From: JBGSKY01 sp041740995
GTDB taxonomy: Bacteria; Planctomycetota; Planctomycetia; Pirellulales; Pirellulaceae
Length of the DNA stretch: 64,000 nt
Reading direction: 5' to 3'
Assembly (NCBI GenBank): GCA_041740995.1
Contig: JBGSKY010000287.1
Coordinates: 14,420-78,419, forward strand
Position 1 is the first letter of the stretch; each line of letters begins with the position of its first letter. The notes under the pieces were generated by a model. It was not told where the DNA came from. It saw only the letters and a program-made list of their open reading frames with translations, and did no database searches. This document shows, one piece after another, positions 53,472-63,174 of this stretch. Position numbers and translations under genes: made by a program.

Positions 53472-54413
53472 TCAATCGTCAAAGTTAAACGTCGCTTGTT
53501 GAGGTTTTGTCGGCCTGCTTTTCAAAGCTGGCAATTCGGGCAGTTTTACATCTGAATTTTGTAGTTTTGCGCGAGTTTGAATTGCTGAGTAAAGTGCGTG
53601 ACAAAGCGTTGGCGCAAAAGCATCATTGGGCGTGTGAACAAAGACGTAAGGTCGAAGTCCGCTTTCGATCCAAGCGACAAAGGTATCGATCCAACCATCC
53701 CAACTCGCGACGATTTTTTCGGCATCAGCAGGATTAAGCAAGTCGTGCCCAATCAGCCTAACCATGGGATGCACTGAAGTAACACTGTCGATCCGTGGCA
53801 CATTCGGCTTCCGAGTGCGTGATACAATTTCGGCTGCCGTACGCGGTTCGTTAGAGTGCAAGTAGCTTGCATCGAAGAGAACTCGGTCGATGTTTCGTTG
53901 CCGGAGCAACGATTCAGCCGTCGTTTGCCATCGGCCCGAATCAAACCAGTCCGGGTGTCGCAGCTCGACGGCCCAAGGAAAATCGCTTGGAAGTAATTGG
54001 ATGAAGCTTTCTAGATCGGACCATTGTCGCGAGCTGAAATTGGGACCCATTTGAAGGAAAATCGGTCCTAGATTTCCGGTCGCAAGCAGAATCTCCATCC
54101 GCGACAGGAATTCACGCAGCTCCGCATTTGTTTGACGCAGCTCCAATTCATGACTGATTCGCCGAGGGACTTTAAAGCAAAAATGAAACCCTTTTGTTGC
54201 TGAATCGGACCACTTGCGAACTTGTTCGAGTGAAGGGAGTGAGTAAAAGGTGGAATTTCCTTCGACGGTTGGAAACAGCTGCGAATACGAATGAACCGCG
54301 TGCTTTATTTCCGACGCATGGCGGTAGACTGTTCCGACCCAATCGGGCGACCGCCAAACCGGACAACCAATTCGCAATGGGAATGTTGACCAGTCGAGGT
54401 TGTTTGCTGACAT
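53472..54413 (-). CDS. DUF72 family protein
   Basis: A 313-residue DUF72 protein (YecE-like TIM-barrel). RIGCPVWRSPDWVGTVY, FPTVEGNSTFYSLPSLEQVRKWSD, FHFCFKVPRRISHE, LGPIFLQMGPNFSS and WAVELRHPDWFD are the family blocks. The C-terminal part has YVFVHTPNDAFAPTLCHAL. Function unproven in this family, although some members lie with nucleic-acid repair genes. ATG 54413 or the TTG six bases earlier are possible. Neighbours on either side are exported low-complexity proteins with no link. Confidence 0.9.
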   Translation of the reverse strand: MSANNLDWSTFPLRIGCPVWRSPDWVGTVYRHASEIKHAVHSYSQLFPTVEGNSTFYSLPSLEQVRKWSDSATKGFHFCFKVPRRISHELELRQTNAELREFLSRMEILLATGNLGPIFLQMGPNFSSRQWSDLESFIQLLPSDFPWAVELRHPDWFDSGRWQTTAESLLRQRNIDRVLFDASYLHSNEPRTAAEIVSRTRKPNVPRIDSVTSVHPMVRLIGHDLLNPADAEKIVASWDGWIDTFVAWIESGLRPYVFVHTPNDAFAPTLCHALYSAIQTRAKLQNSDVKLPELPALKSRPTKPQQATFNFDD

Positions 54414-54665
54414 TGGCAATTTTTAACGACAATAACAATTGTCCAGTAGCTCTAACACATTTCTGCACGGAATAAATCAGCTTGCCTCAAGAAATCGGTT
54501 GCCGAGTCGACCGGGACGACCTATTAATGAGACAAGGCGAGAGGCGTCGCCATTATTGTGGCTCGGTATCGTATGTTCGCAAGTCGATTTTGCTTGGCGT
54601 TACATCTGATACACATCGCTTAATCCTCACAATCGATCGTTACTGAACTAGGCGGGAAAAATCGC

Positions 54666-56762
54666 ATGTCAATAATTCGCAGAACGAGTTTGCTCAGCAC
54701 CGCTGCCATGATGCTGTGTCATAGCGTGGCCTGTGGTACCGCGACTGCTGGTCCATTGCTCGATTGGTTGAATGACCAGCGATGGAAGGACAGCAAGCCG
54801 TTGCCTTACGCCGTCACCCCCGCTGTCGGTGTCGTGCCAGCGACAACACAAGTTAGCCAGTTTCCTTTGGCTCCACCGACTTACAACGTGCCAGCCGCCA
54901 ACAACTATTCTGCAGGCTACGGCGTTGCGATTCCTCAGACCGCAGTGGGCGTTTTGCCGACGGGTTCTTATCAGACTGCGTTGAACAATGTTCCGACGAC
55001 TTATTACCGTCCAGTGACAACGATTGATCCAGCAACCGGAACGCCAGTCACGACGCTGCAACCTTGTTCGTCGTATCAGCAACAGACCTTGCGATTGCCG
55101 TTACTCAATCCAGCGACCTACTATGCCGCTTACGGCAACTATGGCGCTGGTTTACAGCAAGATCGGTACTCCAGCGTAACCGGATCAGGTGTTGCCGCAG
55201 CGACATCGCAATCAGGATTGTCGATTCCCAGCGGTGTCAACACAACCGCGTTATCGCCAGTCAATCAATTTCCCTCCAACGGTTACGCGGTTAGTCCAAC
55301 GCCATTGATTGCGCCGGCTGCTGCTTATCAGCCGACGTTTAACAACCAGCCGATGATTTCCAACCAAGCCATCGTTGCCAACCAAGCAGTCACGCCGTTG
55401 ACGAATTATTCGGGGTACGATGCACAAGCTCGAACGCTCCCAACGCTGCCTTACGCAAACGCTCAACCGATGACCAGTTCGGCGTATTCGACACCGAACT
55501 ATGCAGCTCCTGTGACAGCGAATTATCAATCATACAGCAACCCTCAGAACATTGCTCCAGCAGCGACCTTGCCCGCCAATAACGCGCAACGTTTTGTTCA
55601 GCCTGATGGCACGATCATCACGCCACTGGGTCCACCAACGATTTCTACCGCACCGATCGCAAGCACAACCGCGCCGTCATCCAACACATTGCCACCATCG
55701 AACACGTCTTACTTCGGTTCGACCAACATTCCGCAGACGAATCATTCGTCGAGTCCATCGACCAGCCAAGCGTACGGAGTTCCGCAACGTCAGCCTGACG
55801 GTTCGATCGTTACGGCGTTGCCACCAAATTACTCTGCGTCATCGAACTCCAGCGCAGACTTGAACCAATTCAACGGTTCAGCTTATCGACCAATGCAAGC
55901 ACCGATTGCTCAACCCCCTCTGAGCAATTCTGCCGACGCGCGGTTTTCACCGGTCTTTCCAAACGGAGCTTATGATCCGACGAACTCCTCGGGCAGCCAG
56001 CCGTCGCCGTCACAGCAAGATGTCTTGCCTCCAGCACCGGTCTACCCCAATAGCAGCTCGACGAACCCAGCGCTCGGCGATCCCGAATCGCTGCGTGCGC
56101 CCGCCTTGACGACCCCTCCTGCCGGATACACGCCCCTTTCGTCGAATTCGCCCTTCAGTTCGACCGACGAACGCATGGTCCAGATCGATCGCCCTCGCGG
56201 TCAGTTTACCCGCAAGCCGCTCAATGAAACTCTGTCGGCGCAACCAATAACTGCACCGGAGTTTAATCCGGCTCTAAACTACGCTCCGGCACCGGCGAAC
56301 AATCAGCAATATGTCCGGACGCCGATGAGCGGCCAGGCGTCTCAATCGATTCAGGCACCCGCGTTGTTGCCCAAGTCGGAAGAGATGGATTTGCAGAATG
56401 CAATGCGACCGCCAGCCGGCTACGATTCCAAACCGTACTGGCGCAGCGAGCAGAAGTCGGCCAGCCCAAGTGCACTGCTCGATTCGTCTGAGAAAACAGC
56501 GGGGAAGAGCGATGTTCACTTTGCCAACAGCACAACAACCATCGATCATCCGCAATCATCACAAGTCGCGTCAGCAACCTTCATCGACTTCGTTCGCGAA
56601 GCTCAGCCGGTCGCAGCCTCGGACGCGTCAAGAATTAGCTTGCAACCAAATACCGCAAAGAACAACTTGCCCCTGGCTGCTGGCGCGGTGCCAGTTTTGA
56701 GGTCACACGGTGCACCGCGAAAGCTGTTCGCCGACGACGGATTCTTGCCTGCTAGCAAGTAA
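54666..56762 (+). CDS. Large exported Ser/Pro/Asn-rich low-complexity protein
   Basis: A 698-residue protein with signal peptide (LLSTAAMMLCHSVACGTATA) followed by LLDWLNDQRW. Over 500 residues are Ser/Pro/Thr/Asn/Gln/Tyr-rich without Cys after the first ~130 residues. Two related segments (QPDGTIITPLGPPT and QPDGSIVTALPPN) hint at internal repeats. The last 100 residues are less biased. No known domain is seen. It probably is an unfolded surface or wall component. Such proteins are common in this phylum. It has no obvious operon partner. Confidence 0.7.
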   Translation: MSIIRRTSLLSTAAMMLCHSVACGTATAGPLLDWLNDQRWKDSKPLPYAVTPAVGVVPATTQVSQFPLAPPTYNVPAANNYSAGYGVAIPQTAVGVLPTGSYQTALNNVPTTYYRPVTTIDPATGTPVTTLQPCSSYQQQTLRLPLLNPATYYAAYGNYGAGLQQDRYSSVTGSGVAAATSQSGLSIPSGVNTTALSPVNQFPSNGYAVSPTPLIAPAAAYQPTFNNQPMISNQAIVANQAVTPLTNYSGYDAQARTLPTLPYANAQPMTSSAYSTPNYAAPVTANYQSYSNPQNIAPAATLPANNAQRFVQPDGTIITPLGPPTISTAPIASTTAPSSNTLPPSNTSYFGSTNIPQTNHSSSPSTSQAYGVPQRQPDGSIVTALPPNYSASSNSSADLNQFNGSAYRPMQAPIAQPPLSNSADARFSPVFPNGAYDPTNSSGSQPSPSQQDVLPPAPVYPNSSSTNPALGDPESLRAPALTTPPAGYTPLSSNSPFSSTDERMVQIDRPRGQFTRKPLNETLSAQPITAPEFNPALNYAPAPANNQQYVRTPMSGQASQSIQAPALLPKSEEMDLQNAMRPPAGYDSKPYWRSEQKSASPSALLDSSEKTAGKSDVHFANSTTTIDHPQSSQVASATFIDFVREAQPVAASDASRISLQPNTAKNNLPLAAGAVPVLRSHGAPRKLFADDGFLPASK

Positions 56763-56810
56763 CGCGATTGTGACATTTACAGCCTATCCGAAAACCTGCT
56801 GGAGACATGA

Positions 56811-56867
56811 GCCGAAGGGTATTAGCCCGGGTTTTCTCGGTACGAACCGCGGCTAACGCCGTTCGGC
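56811..56867. repeat. Second palindrome type with GGCGTTAGCCGC core
   Basis: GCCGAAGGGTATTAGCCCGG then GTT at left pairs imperfectly with AACCGCGGCTAACGCCGTTC then GGC at right. Five of 23 positions differ. Its sequence is unlike the TAGCGG family; a half-like copy is at 31405-31425. It lies between convergent genes and could serve as a bidirectional terminator. Confidence 0.6.
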
Positions 56868-56890
56868 AAGGTTCTTAATTTAGTAGACAG

Positions 56891-57334
56891 TCAAGCGGGC
56901 CCAGATAGTTCTAGCTTGATAAAGCAGTCCTCGACAAAGATGTATTGATCTGGAGCTTCGAAAAGGTTCCAATCCGGTCCGTCATTACCCACGGTTCGAA
57001 GATTGCACCCTGAATCAAATCGGATGATCAATTCGTTTGCATGATTAAGCGTTATTGACTCGATGAGTTCGCCCGCAAGCGCTTTCAGAATCCACGGCTC
57101 GGTGAATTTTTGACGGCGAATTAAGTTCGCTTCCGAATCGATGTAGGACCAGTCATAGCCAACGAAAATATGTCGTTCGTATCTTGGATTTCTCGTGAGG
57201 GGAAAGACTCCGACTGGCAGTCCGAAGTCAAGATAAAGCGCTAGATAGTCGCCGCACCAAGCTTTAACGATTGGCGACATCAGGAATCTGACAACAAAAG
57301 ATTCGAATTCCGTTTTGTCGAGCTTTCGTTTCAT
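56891..57334 (-). CDS. Uncharacterised small protein, possibly immunity-like
   Basis: A 147-residue protein (start MKRKLDKTE at 57334; the frame is open to 57427). The C-terminal half has strands such as ESITLNHANELIIRFDSGCNLRTVG and PDWNLFEAPDQYIFVED. This pattern, a short strand followed by a W-x-L end, recalls small immunity or DUF6188-like proteins, but I cannot name the family. No toxin gene is next to it. A+T is locally higher than in neighbouring genes. Confidence 0.5.
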   Translation of the reverse strand: MKRKLDKTEFESFVVRFLMSPIVKAWCGDYLALYLDFGLPVGVFPLTRNPRYERHIFVGYDWSYIDSEANLIRRQKFTEPWILKALAGELIESITLNHANELIIRFDSGCNLRTVGNDGPDWNLFEAPDQYIFVEDCFIKLELSGPA

Positions 57335-57508
57335 CCGCAAAGACCTAGTGCAAATCGAGCTTGATGAATACTTGAATCGCAATAGTATCTTGACTCGCGT
57401 TCGAGAGTCGGCATCGTCGGTGAGCAATCACACAGCGAATTTGATGCAGCGATATTTTGGTGGCTGCTAATTGGCTTAAACAATCTTAGGGGATGTTGGT
57501 CGGTGGGT

Positions 57509-57751
57509 CTAAGCATCGTGGATATCGTTAGGTAAAATTGCGATCAATTTACAATTGTCACACCGGAATCCACAACGGGTTTCGCCGTGCTTCATCAACG
57601 TTGTCTCAGTTGTAGATCCAATACGATTGAATCGGAGATCGGAGAACCCAGACTGAAAGACTAGCCAGTCCCACAAGCTTTTTTTGATAGTGAACTTTCC
57701 AGGCACGAGCTCTGAATTGCAGCAAGGGCAGTACTGGATGTTTGGGTTCAC
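57509..57751 (-). CDS. Small zinc-ribbon protein
   Basis: An 80-residue protein with two Cys pairs: CPCCNSELVPGKF at the start and CDNCKLIAILPND at the end (GFRCDNCK). This matches the layout of small bacterial zinc-ribbon proteins of the DUF6487 type. The middle is Trp/Phe-rich. ATG 57751. It lies upstream of the 147-residue protein on the same strand, 174 bases away. A+T-rich surroundings suggest possible acquisition by transfer. Function unknown. Confidence 0.6.
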   Translation of the reverse strand: MNPNIQYCPCCNSELVPGKFTIKKSLWDWLVFQSGFSDLRFNRIGSTTETTLMKHGETRCGFRCDNCKLIAILPNDIHDA

Positions 57752-57914
57752 AATTTAGAAGGCCATAGATTCTTTGAAGACGACGAAAGTATTTAACACT
57801 TTTAGAGACCTTTATTAGTCTACCAAAAAAGTCCTTTTCTAATTTTAGTAGGCGAGAACCAATGATTTAGCTCCGCCTGGATCGCAAATTGTAGAAAAGC
57901 CTTTTGAATCGTCT

Positions 57915-59093
57915 TTAGTAAACCGTCGGAAGTTCTTTAAGCATGACAACAACTTCCATTTGGACGCTTTTTCGCAGGATGAGCGCTTTGACTGGTGTGT
58001 CGATCGGCGAGAGGCCAACGGTCTGGACGAGATGCCCGTCGTCTTGAATCACTGTCCCGTTAAACCTCAGAATGATGTCACCGTAGCGGAAGCCAGCTTC
58101 CTCGGCCGGTGATTGAGGCCGAACCGCTTTGACCAATGCACCAACAGGGCGCGTCAAACCGAATTGTCGAGCCTTCGTTTCATCAAACTGATTCTCCATT
58201 TGAACGCCCAGATAGGCGCGTTGAAGCTGGCCGTTTTTCACCAATTGCTCGGCGACATAAATCACGGTGTTGATCGGTATCGAGAAACCAATTCCCTCGT
58301 TGCCACCGGAGTTGCTGGCGATGGCCGTGTTGATGCCGATGACCTCGCCGCTGAGGTTGAAAAGTGGCCCGCCACTATTGCCTGGATTGATTGCGGCGTC
58401 GGTTTGGAAGAAGTCTTGAATGTCGATTGCGCGGTTTCCAAGATCGAGATTCCGGCGGCCTTTGGCGCTCAGGATTCCGGAAGTTACGCTATGGTTCAAA
58501 CCAAAGGGGCTGCCAATGGCGAAGACCGTATCGCCAAGCTCCATTTGGCTGCTATCACCGATGTGAGCTGGAATAATCGATTCGCCTTCAACTTGCACAA
58601 CTGCGATATCAGTAGAGGGGTCACTCCACAGCCGAACGGCTTTCAATCGTCCGCGATCACTGGTCTCAATTCGAATCGATCGCAGCTCCGCGCCGTGAAT
58701 CACGTGTCGATTGGTCACGATGAAAGGGTTGCCGCTAAATTCGACAATAACGCCTGCGCCGGCTTCTTCGATCTTACGGCTTTCGGTTCGCGAAGAGGTC
58801 AATGATGCGTCGGTGTTGCTGTCCTTGATCGCTTCTATGTGAACGATGCTAGGCAATGCGAACTGAATCGATCGACGCAGCAGCGACTCGCGAACTTCGA
58901 AACGACGCGCGTCTTCGGCAAGTTTCGAAAAGACTTGTTCCCGCTCAACCACGCTTGGCGTTCGTACCGGCGAGATCGGTGATGGGCTGTTGTACGCGAC
59001 CGGAGTTTGGGCAATCGCAGGCAATTCCAAGAAGCTAGCGGCGACCAGTGTAATCCCAGGGATGGACAATTTGATCCAAGGCTGCAATCGCAT
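57915..59093 (-). CDS. HtrA/Deg-type serine protease with one PDZ domain
   Basis: A 392-residue exported protease. Signal peptide (LSIPGITLVAASFLELPAIAQ). Catalytic triad H130 (VTNRHVI), D162 (STDIAVV) and S240 (INPGNSGGPL). A single PDZ domain (about 295-385: YLGVQMENQFDETKARQFG, AEEAGFRYGDIILRFNG) follows. ATG 59093 has AGGA ten bases upstream; the frame is open to 59267 but without signal character. It degrades misfolded periplasmic proteins as DegP/DegS-like proteins do; one PDZ makes it DegS-like in layout, but it lacks an obvious membrane anchor. Confidence 0.9.
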   Translation of the reverse strand: MRLQPWIKLSIPGITLVAASFLELPAIAQTPVAYNSPSPISPVRTPSVVEREQVFSKLAEDARRFEVRESLLRRSIQFALPSIVHIEAIKDSNTDASLTSSRTESRKIEEAGAGVIVEFSGNPFIVTNRHVIHGAELRSIRIETSDRGRLKAVRLWSDPSTDIAVVQVEGESIIPAHIGDSSQMELGDTVFAIGSPFGLNHSVTSGILSAKGRRNLDLGNRAIDIQDFFQTDAAINPGNSGGPLFNLSGEVIGINTAIASNSGGNEGIGFSIPINTVIYVAEQLVKNGQLQRAYLGVQMENQFDETKARQFGLTRPVGALVKAVRPQSPAEEAGFRYGDIILRFNGTVIQDDGHLVQTVGLSPIDTPVKALILRKSVQMEVVVMLKELPTVY

Positions 59094-59550
59094 CGTAAAG
59101 CTATCCTCATGAGTTCGAAAGTCATTAGCAATCTGAAGGTGACAGCTTGCCAAATTGCTTTGAGCCGACCCGAAAAACGTGATCAATGGTCGATCCATAC
59201 GCGAGGCCGTGACCAGATCATCAAATGTTAGTTCGGTTCCAAACAGATCGACTTTGGAGAGAGCCAATTTGAAATCATTACCGCTTTGACAGCAAAGAAG
59301 TTAGTCGGCCAGGAGAGTGCCGCAAGTCGTGCCGTTTGTCAAATCAGCTTCAAATATATTAAAGTCGCACGATCGGCAACATCGTCAAAAAAGGCTAACA
59401 GGCATCACCTGAATAGTCGATCAGAACGAGCCGATGAAGCATGCCCAAACTTGGAAAGCAACAAAATTACCGCTGCGACATGTTTCATTTTTTCAAGTCA
59501 GCCAGGAGTAATCCTGGCGTATGCGAAACTTTGCCACAATTCGAAGAACG
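59094..59550. other. Intergenic region without a supported gene
   Basis: About 450 bases between the S1/P1 nuclease gene end and the HtrA start (both minus). No convincing frame; short frames on either strand lack family residues. It must carry the HtrA promoter. Confidence 0.4.
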
Positions 59551-60519
59551 TTAGAGGCAGCGTTCAAAGACTTTGGCGAGCCGAGCGGCAGCTTCCACGG
59601 CGCGGATTTGAGCCAATTGTCCGGCTTGCTTACCGTAAGCATCTGACAACCTAATTGGCGGTAAGTCCGAGCTGCGACGCTCGATCGCCGCGCGGATTGC
59701 TTGCTGGACTTCACCGACGTACAAATATTGGACGGCGGCGGCACGGCTTTCCAACAGCCATGCTTGCGGATTCATCTGCTTGGTGGCAATCTTCGCTCGC
59801 TTGACGAGCTTCGGATCGTCTGTCAATTCAAAGATTCGGCGGTTTACATCGCCACGTTCATAGTCATTGCCCAGCAACTGGTCCCACAACCCGTGCAAAC
59901 GTTGATCACCAATCTTGATCGAATTAGCCCCACGATCACCCGAATCGCTGTCGAAAACGTACGGCGCGTAGAGGCTGCCGGAATGACAAGGCAAATGCAT
60001 ATCGCCAATCAAGTGAGCGACCCAGCAAGCCGCAATCGCTCGGTCTGCGTCAGAGTTCTTCTTGTTCATCAGAAGTTTGGCCGTCAGTTCCAACGCCTGC
60101 AGCACATATAACTCCTGGGTCTGCATCGTTGCATTGGACGGCAAACGAACTGGATCAACAGGAATCGGAACTCGGCTGACGTCGCCCATCGTCATGCTCG
60201 CGCCAAGCTGATAATGCCATGTTGGACGGTTGTATTCTTCGTAGTCTCTGGCAACGTCAGGCCAATACCCGATGCGTCCGATGATCCACTTTTCACGTTC
60301 GGCATCGGTCGGTAGCTCGCTGGGCGGTCTAAAGTCTTTTTTGTAGTTAGGATGTTTTTCGATCAATGCCTTTAACGCTTCCTGCTTGTCCTCAGGCAAC
60401 ATTTTATGGGCCATGATGGCGATAATCGCATGGCCGGATTCCGACCACGCAAAGAGCGAGCTTGGTTTAAAGACAACCGCGATCAATGCGAGGATGAGGC
60501 AAGTTCGTTTCAATGTCAT
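59551..60519 (-). CDS. Exported S1/P1-type nuclease
   Basis: A 322-residue zinc nuclease. Signal peptide (LILALIAVVFKPSSLFA) with mature N-terminal Trp: W25 in AWSESGH, whose amino group binds zinc in this family. Further ligands are in PTWHYQ and AAC-WVAHLIGDMHLPCH (HxxxD-type). RIFELTDDPKLVKRAK and WLLESRAAAVQYLY complete the fold. The family cleaves single-stranded DNA/RNA and 3'-nucleotides. It probably scavenges nucleic acid outside the cytoplasm. Stands alone. Confidence 0.9.
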   Translation of the reverse strand: MTLKRTCLILALIAVVFKPSSLFAWSESGHAIIAIMAHKMLPEDKQEALKALIEKHPNYKKDFRPPSELPTDAEREKWIIGRIGYWPDVARDYEEYNRPTWHYQLGASMTMGDVSRVPIPVDPVRLPSNATMQTQELYVLQALELTAKLLMNKKNSDADRAIAACWVAHLIGDMHLPCHSGSLYAPYVFDSDSGDRGANSIKIGDQRLHGLWDQLLGNDYERGDVNRRIFELTDDPKLVKRAKIATKQMNPQAWLLESRAAAVQYLYVGEVQQAIRAAIERRSSDLPPIRLSDAYGKQAGQLAQIRAVEAAARLAKVFERCL

Positions 60520-60728
60520 CTGGAATTTAGTCTGGCTTTAGGTGCACATGCGGCCTATCGGAACTGCGCCGGCGGGCAGTCAGGTGATTGACGTGCTGTG
60601 ATCGGTTCGACGCCTATCGAGCGATAAACGAAAACCTATTTTGAGTTCTGCCATATCGGGTCGACAAGGCATGAATTTCCAGAAGTGCTGATTTTTATCA
60701 AATCAATCTACTTTTCAATTGTCGTGAG

Positions 60729-62150
60729 CTATCCCTCAGGCAAAATATGCTCATGCATTCCCTCGGGCTCGGTCGAAACGGTCTGCTGCGTTTTGCCGTC
60801 CAGCAAGCAACTGACGTTGACGTCGCCGAGAACATTGATGGTTGTTCGACATCGATCCAAGAACCAATCGACCGTCAGCAACAATGCAATCATGCTGGTG
60901 GGCAACCCAACCGCCGTAAAGACTAACGTCATCGTCACAATCCCCGCTTCCGGAATACCGGCGGCACCGACCGAAGCCACGATCGAGGTCAAAACGACCA
61001 GCACTTGCTGGCCGATCGACAGATCGATTCCAATCAGTTGTGCGATGAACAGCGCCGCGACGGCTTCGTAAAGCGCGGTCCCGTCGTTATTAAAGTTTGC
61101 ACCGACCAGTCCACCCAGCGATGCGGATTGTTCGCGAAGCCCGACTTTTTCTTGCAAGCAAGCATAGGTCACGGGCATCGTGGCGGTCGAACTACCAGTC
61201 GAAAAGGCCATGACCAAAGCGTCACGCATTCCACGGATGACGTGCATCGGACGTGCCCAGCAACCAAACCGAATCCGAATCAGATACCAAGTCGTCTGGA
61301 GCAATAAAGCAATCAGCACGGTCACCACAAAAGCGCCCAACGCCTTGAACGGCGCGAAACCTTGTGTCCCTACGACTTTTGCAACAATGCAAAACACGCC
61401 CAACGGAACCAAGTCGATAATCCAGTGCAACACAACAATCAACGCGTCATAGGCAACTTCGACCAAATCCCGCGTCGTCTTCAATTCGCGATCGCGTGCT
61501 CGTCTCAAGGCGACACCGAAAGCGATCGCGATAAAAATTACACCGATGACATTTTGCTTGTCACCCAACGGACCGAGCAAGCTGCGTGGAATATTATCGA
61601 CCAGCAAGTCAAACGGGTTTGGCCCCTCGGCCTTGGCCTCATTTATTGTCGCAACATCAGTCTCAGGCTTGGTTTCGCCGTTTGGCGTTGCAACTATCTC
61701 ACCAGTTGTTTCATCACCAGTTGGGCTTTCAACCGCTTGATCTGATTTCGCTTTGGCAGTTGCAAGCTCGGCAGCGACTGATTCCGGAATCAACGCTTTG
61801 TCGGACCAGTCACCCGGACGAAAGACGTTGGCGACTGTCAGACCGATCAAGATGGCGACGATGGTATTGAGCAGCAGCAACGAGGCGAGCCTTCCAGCCG
61901 ACTTGCCGGGGATGTCGGATGTCATTAAAACATGCACGACGGCAATAAGAATCAACGGTGGGGCCAAAGCACCGAGCAAACGCAGAATGACGTCGCTGAT
62001 AATACCGAGCAGCTCAGCTCGGACGCCAAGCATCAGACCGACGACCATGCCCAGCAGCATGAAGACGAAGATTCGCAAATAAAGCGGCGTTCGGTGGTAG
62101 TAACTCCAAACAGTCTTCTTGGATTGCGAACTCTCGACTGATGAATCCAT
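60729..62150 (-). CDS. Dicarboxylate/amino acid:cation symporter (DAACS)
   Basis: A 473-residue transporter of the GltP/DctA family. GALAPPLILIAVVHVL, FSTGSSTATMPVTYACLQEKVGL (Ser-rich hairpin, the substrate-binding region), GANFNNDGTALYEAVAALFIAQ (NMDGT-like, here NNDGT) and GIPEAGIVTMTLV are the family motifs. Between early helices lies an enlarged loop of about 70 residues rich in Thr/Glu/Ala (about 125-185), absent from most members. NNDGT replaces the usual NMDGT. It imports aspartate, glutamate or dicarboxylates with protons or sodium. Alternative start TTG 62153. Confidence 0.9.
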   Translation of the reverse strand: MDSSVESSQSKKTVWSYYHRTPLYLRIFVFMLLGMVVGLMLGVRAELLGIISDVILRLLGALAPPLILIAVVHVLMTSDIPGKSAGRLASLLLLNTIVAILIGLTVANVFRPGDWSDKALIPESVAAELATAKAKSDQAVESPTGDETTGEIVATPNGETKPETDVATINEAKAEGPNPFDLLVDNIPRSLLGPLGDKQNVIGVIFIAIAFGVALRRARDRELKTTRDLVEVAYDALIVVLHWIIDLVPLGVFCIVAKVVGTQGFAPFKALGAFVVTVLIALLLQTTWYLIRIRFGCWARPMHVIRGMRDALVMAFSTGSSTATMPVTYACLQEKVGLREQSASLGGLVGANFNNDGTALYEAVAALFIAQLIGIDLSIGQQVLVVLTSIVASVGAAGIPEAGIVTMTLVFTAVGLPTSMIALLLTVDWFLDRCRTTINVLGDVNVSCLLDGKTQQTVSTEPEGMHEHILPEG

Positions 62151-62283
62151 CAATTAAACTCCTGCGACTAGATATCGTAATTGCCGTCCAAGCCTCTAAT
62201 TCGGAATGTACCAGAATCGCGGCTCAATGAAATGGCAGCCGACGCCTTAATACCAACGACTTGATACTAAGGACTATCAAGGC

Positions 62284-63105
62284 TCAATACGATTTGTAGT
62301 ATCGCTGAACGATTGGTAGCAGCTCTTGATGAATCTTGCCATTGGTCGCCAGTAGGCTTGATGGGCAATGACAAGACAGAGTATCACCGACGCAATCAGT
62401 GACCGTGCCACCCGATTCATGAATCATCAACATGCCGGCGGCCATATCCCAAGGCTGCAATTCGAACTCGAAGAATGCGCCGTAGCTTCCGTCAGCCACA
62501 GCTGCCAAGTCCAGAGCCGCGGCTCCAAAGCGACGGATGCCGTGCACGTGATGCCGCATAATTTCATCAATGCATCGCAGCGTGGCAGCCATCGCTTTAT
62601 CGCGATCGTAAAAGAATCCGAAGCAGAGCAGTGAATCACTGAACTTCAACTCTTTGCTGACTCGCATCTTGTAGTGACCGTTATAAGCACCTTGTCCGGC
62701 AACTGCCATGTACCATTGATTCGAGAATGGATTGTGCACCACACCTAGCTCAATGCGATCATCTTTTTTGTAAGCGATCGAAACAGCAAAATGACCGATG
62801 TGATGCAGAAAATTCGTGGTTCCGTCGAGCGGATCGACAATCCACAATTGTTTGGCTGCGGTGCTGGTAGTGAACGATTCTTCGGCCATCAGTTCTGACT
62901 CGGGGTCAGCAGCCAGCAACAAGTCTTGCAAGATTTGCTCGGATGCCAGATCCGCTTCGCTTACAAAATTCGCAATGCCTTTGTCGGTCACACGCATATC
63001 GCGACGAAAGTACGTCATCAGCTTTTCGCCGGCAAGCTGGGCCGCATGAACCGCGTCTTCCAACAGCGGATGCGATAGAGCGGCAGGAATTTTGGGACTT
63101 ATCAT
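62284..63105 (-). CDS. Inositol monophosphatase family phosphatase
   Basis: A 273-residue IMPase-family enzyme. Metal ligands: Glu in ELMAEESF, Asp pair in WIVDPLDGTTNFLHH, and a later Asp in LQPWDMAAGMLMIHESGG. FVSEADLASEQ is the helper motif. It dephosphorylates inositol phosphate or related sugar phosphates (IMPase, HisN or CysQ activity cannot be told apart). ATG 63105 has GGAAAGG eight bases upstream, which decides the start over the TTG at 63135. Confidence 0.92.
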   Translation of the reverse strand: MISPKIPAALSHPLLEDAVHAAQLAGEKLMTYFRRDMRVTDKGIANFVSEADLASEQILQDLLLAADPESELMAEESFTTSTAAKQLWIVDPLDGTTNFLHHIGHFAVSIAYKKDDRIELGVVHNPFSNQWYMAVAGQGAYNGHYKMRVSKELKFSDSLLCFGFFYDRDKAMAATLRCIDEIMRHHVHGIRRFGAAALDLAAVADGSYGAFFEFELQPWDMAAGMLMIHESGGTVTDCVGDTLSCHCPSSLLATNGKIHQELLPIVQRYYKSY

Positions 63106-63113
63106 CGAAGCGA

Positions 63114-63120
63114 CCTTTCC
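63114..63120 (-). promoter_or_regulatory. Ribosome-binding site deciding the IMPase start
   Basis: GGAAAGG on the minus strand, eight bases before ATG 63105. Confidence 0.65.
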
Positions 63121-63174
63121 ATGATCGTTATACAATTCGTTGCTCGAAAAAACTTATTATAGCGGCTTCTGAAC

